Source of the DNA: Actinotalea sp. JY-7876
Lineage (GTDB): Bacteria; Actinomycetota; Actinomycetes; Actinomycetales; Cellulomonadaceae
Assembly: GCF_014042015.1 (NCBI RefSeq)
Contig: NZ_CP059493.1
Coordinates: 2,418,001 to 2,482,000, forward strand
Direction: 5' to 3'
Length of the DNA stretch: 64,000 bases
How positions within the stretch are numbered: position 1 is the first letter of the stretch; every line of letters starts with the position of its first letter. The position numbers and the translations under genes were made by a program. The notes beneath the pieces are model-generated. The model made no database searches. It had not been told where the DNA came from and saw nothing but the letters and a program-made list of their open reading frames with translations. Positions 8,408 through 16,501 of this stretch are shown here, piece after piece.

Positions 8408-8884
8408 GTGGCCCTGTTCCCGCTCATCGTCCTTGCTGGGTGCACCAGCACATCGCCACGTGTCGATCCCCCAGCGCCATCGGCTCCTGGCTCACCAGCA
8501 ACCGGTGGGGTGATCCCCTGCGACGAGCGCGGGTTGAGCCACAACGACGAACTCGACTGCTGGTACTACTCGGCAGACACAACCCCTGAGAGCGCCAGCG
8601 GGTCGGAGGGAACGAGCGCACACACGACCGAACCAGAACCTCGCCTATTCGGATCCTTGCCCACGAACGCGCCGCCCTCCGATGACACGCCGCTCCCGCC
8701 CGCGGTCCAAACGTGGGAATGCTGGTGTGAGGCGACGATCGACTACGACTGGCACAACGACGTGATGTGCTCTGACGGCACGCACTTCGACCGACCGTAC
8801 CTCCTGGCGGACGACTCCTTCGTGACGGAAGCGGAACTGATGCAGGCCGCTGCCGACTACGAGAGCTGGCTCAACGGCGGCTGA
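8408..8884 (+). CDS. Putative lipoprotein
   Basis: 158 residues from a GTG. A short hydrophobic stretch ends in LIVLAGC, a good lipobox with the lipid-modified Cys at residue 12, followed by a Pro/Ser/Thr-rich linker and a C-terminal domain with several Cys (CDERG, DCWYY, CWCEATI, MCSDG) that may form disulfides outside the cell. The signal peptide is unusually short and has no basic n-region, so the true start may be upstream, but I find no good start codon there. Function unknown. Confidence 0.55.
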   Translation: MALFPLIVLAGCTSTSPRVDPPAPSAPGSPATGGVIPCDERGLSHNDELDCWYYSADTTPESASGSEGTSAHTTEPEPRLFGSLPTNAPPSDDTPLPPAVQTWECWCEATIDYDWHNDVMCSDGTHFDRPYLLADDSFVTEAELMQAAADYESWLNGG

Positions 8885-9371
8885 CGCGCCGAAGGCCGGA
8901 GCCTCCACACGGCCGGATGCGTCCGCGCTGACCATGCGGTCACAGGGGCAGAGCCACACGGGGCTGGCTGCTCCTCGCGCCCATCTCCGGCGGCCGACGG
9001 ACAGACGACGCCGCCCCTGCCCGATCACCGCTCGCAGCGAGCACGGCCCGGGACCTCCGAGCCGTTGGGCGGCCATGCCCACGCGGCTCGGTGCGGGAGG
9101 TTGCGTCCAAGCCCCGAGCGCGGACGGTGCCCGTCGACGCAGCTGATGGTCAGCGAACGACGGGACGGAAGCGGCCGGTCGTCCGCTACCCGCCCTCTGG
9201 GACTCGTGCTATGCGTAGGTTAGAACCTACACTTGGGCATGGAGTACGGCACGGTGGTTCGTCTGACCAGAGACAGCGTCATGGCGGAGCAGGTTGGGCA
9301 CGCATGGCTCGTGCTCGCCTCACGCTACCCGCGAGCACGCACCGCGCATGCCGCTGTACTCGAAGGATGCG
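8885..9371. other. Intergenic region with a palindrome, promoter region of the recombinase-like gene
   Basis: About 490 bases without convincing coding potential. The one clear signal is the palindrome at 9215-9230, listed separately. In-frame TTG (9294) and ATG (9348) codons precede the chosen start of the next gene. Confidence 0.5.
9215..9230. promoter_or_regulatory. Palindromic operator candidate
   Basis: Perfect 7-bp inverted repeat GTAGGTT-AG-AACCTAC, about 140 bp upstream of the recombinase-like gene. Its AT-richness stands out locally. The small Xre-like protein encoded at 12727 is an obvious candidate binder, by inference only. Confidence 0.45.
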
Positions 9372-12300
9372 ATGGCGATGAACCCACTGATGATGGAGGC
9401 GCTACCCACTGGCGCCTGGTCGATCCCGCTCGGACCGGATGACCCCGTCCCGGTCAACGGGAGGATCCGTGCGCTCTTCGAGGTGCGGGAGTCAGACGAG
9501 AGCAACGAGCTGCTGTTCGACGCGATGCGCGAGCAGACCTACCAGCCGTACCAGAGCAACCCTTGGGTCGCTGCGGTCCTGGACGCCGGCATGGCACCCA
9601 TGCACGCGAAGGGGTCGTACACGTTCCGGGTGCGCTTCCCCAGCGGAGAAGTGCTTGAGCTGGTCGTGCTCATCCAGCGGCTCGTGCGCGGCCGGACGAC
9701 GGTGATCCGGTTCCAGGTCGGTCCCTTCCTGCACCTGTGGTCCATGGCTTCCGCCGCGAAGGCGAACGCCGCCGGCGACAACGACTTCACGCAGGTCCTT
9801 CTCGACGAGGTCCGCCAGGCACGCCCGCAGACCCTTGTCGCAGCGAACGTCAGTCGCCTGGTGCGATCCGACCAAGAAGGCGGCCTCCTCCTGAAGGTGC
9901 TGCCCGACCACGTCGACCAGATCTGCGCCGGCCCATTGACCATGAAGCTGGTCGGCGAGAACAGCGAGTACGGGCGCATGCAGTTCGCTGTCCTCGGAGC
10001 GATGGCGTCGATGGAACGCAACTGGATCGTCACGCGCCTGATGACCGGTCGGATCGCAGCAGGACGCCGCGGGGAATGGCTCTTCGGCAAGACGACCGTG
10101 CCTTTCGGCTACCGACTCGACGGCAAGCGGCTCGTGCCCGTGCCGGAGCTCGCCGGCCGCGTCCGGCAACTCCTGCTCGTCCTGGGAGATGACGTGTCGC
10201 CCGCGCTGACCGTCCGTCGCCTCGCAGAGGACGCCGTGCCGATGAAGCGGCCGCGAGACGATCGGACCGTCGGGGAGTCGGCCCGCGCCCGCAACAACCC
10301 GCGCGCCCTCGTCGACTCCTTCCTGGCGTGGGTACCGCTGTGGGTGACCGGCGAGTACGTGTGGCGGTTCTCCTCGCCGCTCAAGGGCATCGAGACCTTC
10401 GCCGGCGCCCCGGTCGTGTACGACGACGCGAACCCGCTCGCCAGGGGCGAGGTGCAGGTCCTGATGACTCCCGGAGTTCCCGAGGGCGGATGGGCCGAGC
10501 AGGCCCTCTTGGAACGCGTCGCGGAGGTCGCACGACGCCGATTCGCCGATCAGGTCCACGCGCAGGAACGCTCGCCCGACCGCCCGCTGGCCGACGCCGT
10601 CAGGGCCGGCTCCATGGCTGGGGACCTGCACGAGGCCGTCCTCGGCCCGAACAACGAGCACCGCCGCCCCGCCGTCCACAACCCGCGCCGGCGCGGCACG
10701 AAGACCCTGGCCGCGTTCTCCGGGTACGGCTGGCAGGAAGGCAACAACGCCTACGAGCTCTTGGTCGCCCCGCACGGGCGCTACAAGATTGTGGAGCGTG
10801 CTCCGTTGCCGCCCGCGACTGGGTCGGCCGTGGCCGCGGGTGGCGCAGCAACCCGCCCAGTCCGGCCCGCACCGAGTGTGACGCTGGCTTACGTCGACGA
10901 GGCGTCGATGATGCGAGGCTTCGTCCGGGCGTTCGCGGAGGCGTGCGCGTCCGGGGTGCCGGTCGAGCTGCGCGAGAACGTTCGCGCGTACCGGCTCGAG
11001 GACCGCAGTCACCTCATCGACGAGCGATCGCTCGCCCGCGAACGCCTCTTACGGGAGCTGCACACCGCCCGGCTCCGTCTGAGCAACGCCAAGCGATCGT
11101 CTCTCGACGCGACGTCCGAAACCCTGCGTGCGCAGTACGTTGCCTTCGCGGACGCGTATGCGGTGGAGGTCGAGGACCTCGATCGAGAGCTGTGCGATCT
11201 GGACCAGCAGCCCGCTGGCGGCCCGCCTCCGACCTTCGAGAGCGCCACCGATGTTCTTCTGGCGGCGATGGCGACGCTCGTCCGGGGGACGCGCCTGACG
11301 CCCGAGGAGCACGCCGCGCTTCGGATCCTGGTTCCCGATGTTCGGCTGGCCCGTGACCCGCACGGCGCGTGGACGGCGGAGGCGACCGTTCGTATGCCGG
11401 TCGCCGACGGTGTCGCCGAGCTCGGTCCCATCCAATGGCAGGTGGCCAGGTCCGGTGTCGGTGTGCCCTCGATGCGGGCGGCGCGGCGCGCGGCGCCGCA
11501 GACCGCTGAGTCCCGAGCCGAGGCCCGCTACCGCCTCGAGCATGACGCCGGGATCGCACCCGAGGCCGCCCGTCTGCTGACGGCCGCTCCGTTCCCGGAG
11601 CTGGCGCAACTGGTTCTGCACGCGCGCACCGGCAGGGCCCTCCCGGCGTGGCTCGACGAGCCGTGGCGCGAGCCCAAGTTCATGGCCCACGTCGCCGCCA
11701 CATACGGCGCCAACCCAAGTTCGTGGACCGGCCCGAGCCTCTACGGGCGACGGTTGCCGCGCGCTCAGGCGGTGGTCGACTGCACCGCGACCGCCGGGCG
11801 CCTCACTCTCGCCGGGTACCGCGACGTGATGCCGGGCGTCGACGCCAACGAGATGTGGGTCTTTGCCCGGTGGCACCAGGACGCCAGCCGGAGACGCGGC
11901 CCGGTGGTCAACCGCGAGATTGCAGCGGACGGCACGTGGTCGCTGACCAACCGCTTCTGCCGCTGCGGGAAGGCCGCGCTGTTCGTGGTGCACGCCCCAG
12001 AAATCACCGGGAGCCTGATGTGCGAATGCGGGCTCACGGTCGACGCCGATCCGGGGTCGACCGCCGACGGCGTCAGGTTCCCCGACGCGTACCGCACGCT
12101 GCGGGTCACCCGCGACCAGTGGATGCTGGACCTGCGCCGCACCTGCGGTCCCCTCCACGACGAGCTCAGCGAGGTCTCCGTTCGCCAGGCCAGCATCCTG
12201 CAGACGATGAGGTCCGACGTGCGGAGAGACTGGCGCGCCGTCGACCTGGCCCCGGTCTGCGGGATGAGCGCCCAGACGTGCCAGTGGAACCTCAACCAGC

Positions 12301-12416
12301 TCCGCCGCCGGGAGTTCGTACGCAGCACCGGGCGTCCGGCGCGCTTCGAGCTGGTGGCACCCGAGGATGTGGCGACCGTCCTTGCGAGGTCGTGGCGCCG
12401 ACGGCCCACGGCGTAG
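9372..12416 (+). CDS. Very large divergent serine-recombinase-like protein
   Basis: 1014 residues from ATG 9372 (GAAGGA 4 nt upstream; ATG 9348 also possible). Resolvase-type features: LVAANVSRLVRSDQEGG (the vkdlsRlsRs strand), YGRMQFAVLGAMASMERNWI followed by TRLMTGRIAAGRRG (the long helix of large serine recombinases) and PFGYRLDGKRLV, the recombinase-domain junction. A normal N-terminal Y-x-R-x-S catalytic motif is not evident; the nearest is a degenerate FEVRESDES. About 135 residues separate it from SRL, roughly double the usual distance. Late features are a helical coil (about 560-620) and a C-x-C/C-x-C zinc-ribbon-like pair (FCRCG...MCECG). It is either a divergent transposition enzyme or a repurposed DNA-binding component. 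Confidence 0.6.
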   Translation: MAMNPLMMEALPTGAWSIPLGPDDPVPVNGRIRALFEVRESDESNELLFDAMREQTYQPYQSNPWVAAVLDAGMAPMHAKGSYTFRVRFPSGEVLELVVLIQRLVRGRTTVIRFQVGPFLHLWSMASAAKANAAGDNDFTQVLLDEVRQARPQTLVAANVSRLVRSDQEGGLLLKVLPDHVDQICAGPLTMKLVGENSEYGRMQFAVLGAMASMERNWIVTRLMTGRIAAGRRGEWLFGKTTVPFGYRLDGKRLVPVPELAGRVRQLLLVLGDDVSPALTVRRLAEDAVPMKRPRDDRTVGESARARNNPRALVDSFLAWVPLWVTGEYVWRFSSPLKGIETFAGAPVVYDDANPLARGEVQVLMTPGVPEGGWAEQALLERVAEVARRRFADQVHAQERSPDRPLADAVRAGSMAGDLHEAVLGPNNEHRRPAVHNPRRRGTKTLAAFSGYGWQEGNNAYELLVAPHGRYKIVERAPLPPATGSAVAAGGAATRPVRPAPSVTLAYVDEASMMRGFVRAFAEACASGVPVELRENVRAYRLEDRSHLIDERSLARERLLRELHTARLRLSNAKRSSLDATSETLRAQYVAFADAYAVEVEDLDRELCDLDQQPAGGPPPTFESATDVLLAAMATLVRGTRLTPEEHAALRILVPDVRLARDPHGAWTAEATVRMPVADGVAELGPIQWQVARSGVGVPSMRAARRAAPQTAESRAEARYRLEHDAGIAPEAARLLTAAPFPELAQLVLHARTGRALPAWLDEPWREPKFMAHVAATYGANPSSWTGPSLYGRRLPRAQAVVDCTATAGRLTLAGYRDVMPGVDANEMWVFARWHQDASRRRGPVVNREIAADGTWSLTNRFCRCGKAALFVVHAPEITGSLMCECGLTVDADPGSTADGVRFPDAYRTLRVTRDQWMLDLRRTCGPLHDELSEVSVRQASILQTMRSDVRRDWRAVDLAPVCGMSAQTCQWNLNQLRRREFVRSTGRPARFELVAPEDVATVLARSWRRRPTA

Positions 12417-12483
12417 TTCTGATCGACGCGGCGCCCTCCGTGCGCTCATTGCACACCGGGGGGCGCCGTGCACGGTCGCTGGC

Positions 12484-12717
12484 ATGCCGCAGACACCGAT
12501 CACCTACACCTGCCCGGAGCTGGCTCGCGCGCTCCTCGCACTCGCCAGCGCAGACGCGCCAGACGTCGCGCTGCCGTCTGCGGTCTTCCGCCTGGCCAGC
12601 GCAGACGCGCCAGACGTCGCGCTGCCGTCTGCGGTCTTCCGCCTGGTCGCCCCACCCCGCACCACCGGCGAACACCCCGATGGGAGCGGATCCCATCCGG
12701 CCGGTGAGCGCCTGTAG
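12484..12717 (+). CDS. Small protein carrying a 17-residue tandem duplication
   Basis: 77 residues from ATG 12484; no convincing ribosome site. The unit ASADAPDVALPSAVFRL occurs twice in direct succession, encoded by an exact 51-bp tandem repeat. As the repeat length is a multiple of three, the frame is preserved. The start MPQTPITYTCPELARALLAL is plausible but unrecognised. It may be a genuine small gene or the intergenic region before the Xre-like regulator. Confidence 0.35.
   Translation: MPQTPITYTCPELARALLALASADAPDVALPSAVFRLASADAPDVALPSAVFRLVAPPRTTGEHPDGSGSHPAGERL
12544..12645 (+). repeat. Exact 51-bp tandem duplication
   Basis: Units 12544-12594 and 12595-12645 are identical in my reading. 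Exact identity suggests a recent slippage or duplication event. There are only two units and no spacers, so this is not a CRISPR array. Confidence 0.85.
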
Positions 12718-12726
12718 CCTGCCGAC

Positions 12727-13038
12727 GTGCCTCGGAGATCGAACTCGTACCGCACGCCTCGGGAGTGGCTGGCCGACGGCGAGTGGCCGGAGGGCACCTT
12801 CGAGCCCGACTCGCCCACCGCGGTCGCGTACGCGGTAGAAATCGCGCGTCGGCTGGAGCGCAGCCTCGGGACCCGGTCGAAGGCGGCACTCGCGCGCGAG
12901 GCCAACCTTGAGCGTTCGACCCTCTACGACGTCCTGGCAGGCCGTAGCTGGCCCGACGCCGTGACGATCGCCCAGCTGGAGCAGGCCCTCCAGACGCGGC
13001 TGTGGCCGGACCACCCGGTCCCACCGCTTCGCAGCTGA
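12727..13038 (+). CDS. Small helix-turn-helix regulator (Xre-like)
   Basis: 103 residues, GTG start. A predicted helix-turn-helix runs from about residue 50 (SKAALAREANLERSTLYDVL, then AGRSWPDAVTIAQLEQAL): helix, AREANL turn, recognition helix STLYDVLAG, as in Xre/Cro proteins. The N-terminal part (REWLADGEWPEGTFEPDSP) may contact a partner. It sits 190 bp before the helicase-methyltransferase pair on the same strand, as expected for a controller (C-protein-like) of a restriction or defence operon. Confidence 0.7.
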   Translation: MPRRSNSYRTPREWLADGEWPEGTFEPDSPTAVAYAVEIARRLERSLGTRSKAALAREANLERSTLYDVLAGRSWPDAVTIAQLEQALQTRLWPDHPVPPLRS

Positions 13039-13228
13039 TTCCTGGGATGCGCCTCGCCGTGGTGCTACGGCGGCCGGGGACCCACGCGCCGCGGCTCGCA
13101 CCGGTGGTGTCCTCCGGCGCTCTGGTGGGGAAGAACACCACCATCCGGTCGTCCCAGCGGCTAACGGACCGGCCCCGCCAAGCCGATGAACAGCCCGAAC
13201 ATGTCGGTCGAACCAGAAGGATGTTGGC

Positions 13229-16200
13229 GTGACTCGGATCTTCGACAACATCCGCATCGAGCTCGGTCCGCACCTGCGCCAGACGCTGGCCGAGTTCGAC
13301 CGGATGGACGTCGCCGTCGGCTACTTCAACCTGCGCGGCTGGCGCACCTTCGACGACCTCGTCGCGGCCAAGCCCGTCATCCCCGGCACTGCGACCGTGC
13401 GGATCCTCATCGGGATGGTCATGCCGACCCCGCAGGACGCCACCCTCGCGGAGCTCCAGCGCACCCTCGACGGCACCCCCGACCCCGACGCGGACCGCGC
13501 CATGGCGGTCGAGCGCAAGGCCCAGATCGTCGAGCACCTGCGTGAGCAGCTCATGAGGGGCGTGCCGACCGCGGCCGACCGCGCCACCCTCGGGTCCCTG
13601 CGCGACCTCATCGCCGCCGGCGCCGTCCAGATCAAGGTCTTCACCCGCAAGCCGCTCCACGGCAAGGCCTACGTCTTCCACCGCAACGACCTGACCAACC
13701 CCATCGTCGGGTTCGTCGGCTCGTCGAACCTGACCGGGCCAGGGCTGACGACGAACCTCGAGCTGAACGTCGACGTCGTCGACGGCGTCGCAGCCAAGGA
13801 TGTCGCCAACTGGTTCACCGACCTGTGGGACGACACCCGCTCCATCCCCGTCACCGACGACATCCTCGAGCTGCTCGAGCAGTCCTGGGCAGCGCCCACG
13901 CCCAGGCGGCCCTACGACGTCTTCCTCAAGGTCTGCTACGACCTGTCACGCGACGTGCGCGAAGGGCTCGCGGAGTACTCCGTGCCCAGCGAGGTCTCCG
14001 GCAAGCTCCTGGAGTTCCAGGCGACCGCGGTGCGCACCCTCGCGCGACGCGTCATGTCGCGACGCGGGACGATGCTCGGGGACGTCGTCGGCCTCGGCAA
14101 GACCCTGACCGCCGTCGCCGTCGCCCTGATGCTGCGCGACGAGCACGGGTTCCGGCCCCTGATCGTCTGCCCGAAGAACCTCATGTCCATGTGGACCGAG
14201 CACCTGGAGGCGTACGGTCTCCACGGCGGCACGGTCGTGTCCTACTCGCGCGCCCACACCGACCTGGACAACCTCCGCGGGCGGTACGGCCTGGTCATCG
14301 TCGACGAGTCCCACACGCTGCGCCACGAGGAGACCCGCGCGTACGCAGCCCTCAAGGACTACCTGACCGTCAACGACTGCCGCGTCCTGCTTCTGACCGC
14401 GACCCCGTACAACATCCGCTTCACCGACGTCGCGAACCAGCTCGGCCTCTACATCGGACCCGACGACGACCTGGGCCTGTCCCCGACCGCCGCCCTGGCC
14501 GCCGACCCCGACCTTCGACGCAAGGTCAACGGCAAGATCACCACCCTGGAGGCGTTCCGCCGCTCGGACTCCCCCGAGGACTGGAAGCGCCTGATGAGCG
14601 AGCACCTGGTGCGCCGCACCCGCTCGTTCATCCAGCGCAACTTCGCCAAGCCCGGCCGCGACGGCAAGCAGTACCTGGAGTTCCGCGACGGGCGCCGCTT
14701 CACGTTCCCCACCCGCGTGCCGCGACCCGTCACGCACTCCTTCGGGCCGGACGACCCAGCGACCCTCATGGCCGCGGACACGACCCTGGACGCCATCCGA
14801 TCCCTGGAGCTGCCACGGTACGAGCTCGGCGCCTACCTCGCCGGCGACGTCGTCCACACCGTCTCCGAACGCAAGTACGTCGAGAACGTCGTGGCCGGCG
14901 GCGGGCAGGTCGCCGGGTTCGTCCGCACGACCCTGTTCAAGCGCCTGTCCTCCAGCGGGTACTCCTTCATCCTGTCCCTGCGCCGGCACGTGGCCCGCAA
15001 CGAGCTGTTCCTGTATGCGATCGCCCAGGGCCTGCCGATCCCGACCGGGTCCATCGCCGACCTTCACCTCGGCGACGCCGACCCGACCGAGGCAGACCTG
15101 GACGGCGCCAGCGCCGCGACCGACGCCGCGACGCGCTACGCCGAGCTCGAGCGCGCTAACCCCCGCGGCCTGACGTGGGTGCGCCCCGCCCTGTTTACCG
15201 ACGCCCTGACCGAGGACCTCCAGCACGACACCGACGTCATTCGCGGGCTCCTCGAGCAGTACGGCACCTGGTCGACGGCCGCAGACTCCAAGCTCGCCGC
15301 TCTCGTCGAGCTGCTCACCGTCACCCACCCGGACGAGAAGGTCCTGATCTTCACCGAGTACAAGGACACCGCGGACTACGTCGGCCAGGCGCTGCTCGAC
15401 GCCGGCATCACGGGCGTCGGCGTCGCGACCGGCTCCAGCGCCCACCCGACCCGCCTCGCCCACCGGTTCTCCCCGCACTCCAACCGGCTGCCGGGAGCTG
15501 ACCCGCTGCCGCCCGAGGACGAGCTGCGCGTCCTGGTTGCAACGGACGTCCTGTCCGAAGGGCAGAACCTCCAGGACGCCCACATCGTCATCAACTTCGA
15601 CCTGCCGTGGGCGATCATCCGCCTCATCCAGCGCGCCGGGCGTGTGGACCGCATCGGGCAGGCCTCGGACGAGGTCATCGTCTACTCCTTCTTCCACGAC
15701 TCCGTCGACGCAGTCATTGACCTGCGCCGGCGCATCGCTGACCGGCTCAAGGCCAGCGCCGCGGCGTTCGGCTCCGACGAGCAGTTCTTCGGCGACGAGA
15801 CCGGCTTCGGCACCGACGAGGACGCACACAGGCTCGGCGAGCTGTACAACGGGACGCTCGAGGACCCCGACGACGAAGGCGAGGTCGACGCGGCGTCCCT
15901 GGCGTATCAGTACTGGGTCGCCGCGACCAAGGACGACCCCGAGCTCGCCGAGCGCATATCCACGCTGCCCGACCTCGTCGACGCCACCCGGGCACGTCGC
16001 GTCACCGAGAGCGACGAGGGCGTCGCGTGCTTCGTGCGCACCACGTCCAACCTCGACGGGTTCGGGTTCGCCCTGCCCAACGGCACGACGCGTCTCATCA
16101 CCGGCCAGGAAGCGCTGCGCGTATTCGAAGCCCACCCAGACGAGGCCGGCCTGCCGCTGCGCGAGGACCACGACCAGCTGCTGCTGGCGCTCGTGCGCGG

Positions 16201-16501
16201 GCCGCTCGCCGCGCCACCCGGGTCCTCCGGCGCCCTGACCGGGGTGCGCCGCGCCATCTGGCACCGTCTGGGCAACACCCTTCAGGACCCCGAGACCAGT
16301 GAGGCGCTCGGCGCGCTGTATGACCACCCGCTGACCTCCGAGGCCGAGCGGCGCCTGCGCAAGGCCGTCCGCGACGGCGTCAACGACGACGACCTCGCGA
16401 CCCGCGTGTCCCTGCTCCACCGCGACAACCAGCTCGTCATCGGAGCCCGCGCCGGGTCCGACCCCGTCCGCATCGTCTCCAGCATGGGAGTGCGCCCGTG
16501 A
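13229..16501 (+). CDS. PLD-nuclease/SNF2-helicase fusion protein
   Basis: 1090 residues, GTG start with AGAAGGA upstream. N-terminal phospholipase-D-type nuclease domain: H-x-K at 144-146 (PLHGKAYVF) and the GSSNLT motif at about 164-169. It is followed by an SF2/SNF2 helicase: Walker A GLGKT (288-292), LIVCPKNLMSMW, DESH (359-362), LLTATPYN (388-395), then the second RecA lobe with LIFTEYKDTADYV, VLVATDVLSEGQNLQDA and RLIQRAGRVDRIGQ (about 770-815). The C-terminal 200 residues are unrecognised. ATP-driven DNA translocation coupled to a PLD nuclease is used in several restriction and defence systems (DISARM has DrmD helicase and DrmC PLD as separate proteins). The stop overlaps the methyltransferase start by 4 nt. 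Confidence 0.85.
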   Translation: MTRIFDNIRIELGPHLRQTLAEFDRMDVAVGYFNLRGWRTFDDLVAAKPVIPGTATVRILIGMVMPTPQDATLAELQRTLDGTPDPDADRAMAVERKAQIVEHLREQLMRGVPTAADRATLGSLRDLIAAGAVQIKVFTRKPLHGKAYVFHRNDLTNPIVGFVGSSNLTGPGLTTNLELNVDVVDGVAAKDVANWFTDLWDDTRSIPVTDDILELLEQSWAAPTPRRPYDVFLKVCYDLSRDVREGLAEYSVPSEVSGKLLEFQATAVRTLARRVMSRRGTMLGDVVGLGKTLTAVAVALMLRDEHGFRPLIVCPKNLMSMWTEHLEAYGLHGGTVVSYSRAHTDLDNLRGRYGLVIVDESHTLRHEETRAYAALKDYLTVNDCRVLLLTATPYNIRFTDVANQLGLYIGPDDDLGLSPTAALAADPDLRRKVNGKITTLEAFRRSDSPEDWKRLMSEHLVRRTRSFIQRNFAKPGRDGKQYLEFRDGRRFTFPTRVPRPVTHSFGPDDPATLMAADTTLDAIRSLELPRYELGAYLAGDVVHTVSERKYVENVVAGGGQVAGFVRTTLFKRLSSSGYSFILSLRRHVARNELFLYAIAQGLPIPTGSIADLHLGDADPTEADLDGASAATDAATRYAELERANPRGLTWVRPALFTDALTEDLQHDTDVIRGLLEQYGTWSTAADSKLAALVELLTVTHPDEKVLIFTEYKDTADYVGQALLDAGITGVGVATGSSAHPTRLAHRFSPHSNRLPGADPLPPEDELRVLVATDVLSEGQNLQDAHIVINFDLPWAIIRLIQRAGRVDRIGQASDEVIVYSFFHDSVDAVIDLRRRIADRLKASAAAFGSDEQFFGDETGFGTDEDAHRLGELYNGTLEDPDDEGEVDAASLAYQYWVAATKDDPELAERISTLPDLVDATRARRVTESDEGVACFVRTTSNLDGFGFALPNGTTRLITGQEALRVFEAHPDEAGLPLREDHDQLLLALVRGPLAAPPGSSGALTGVRRAIWHRLGNTLQDPETSEALGALYDHPLTSEAERRLRKAVRDGVNDDDLATRVSLLHRDNQLVIGARAGSDPVRIVSSMGVRP

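Noticed and set aside
8645-9082. Minus-strand 145-codon frame overlapping the lipoprotein gene
   Set aside because: No ribosome site, composition of a shadow, and the plus-strand lipobox protein is more credible.
12544-12645. Possible CRISPR array
   Set aside because: Only two adjacent identical units without spacers and no cas genes.
13946-16420. Minus-strand open frame of about 820 codons inside the helicase gene
   Set aside because: Shadow of the PLD-SNF2 gene, which has all helicase motifs in the right order.
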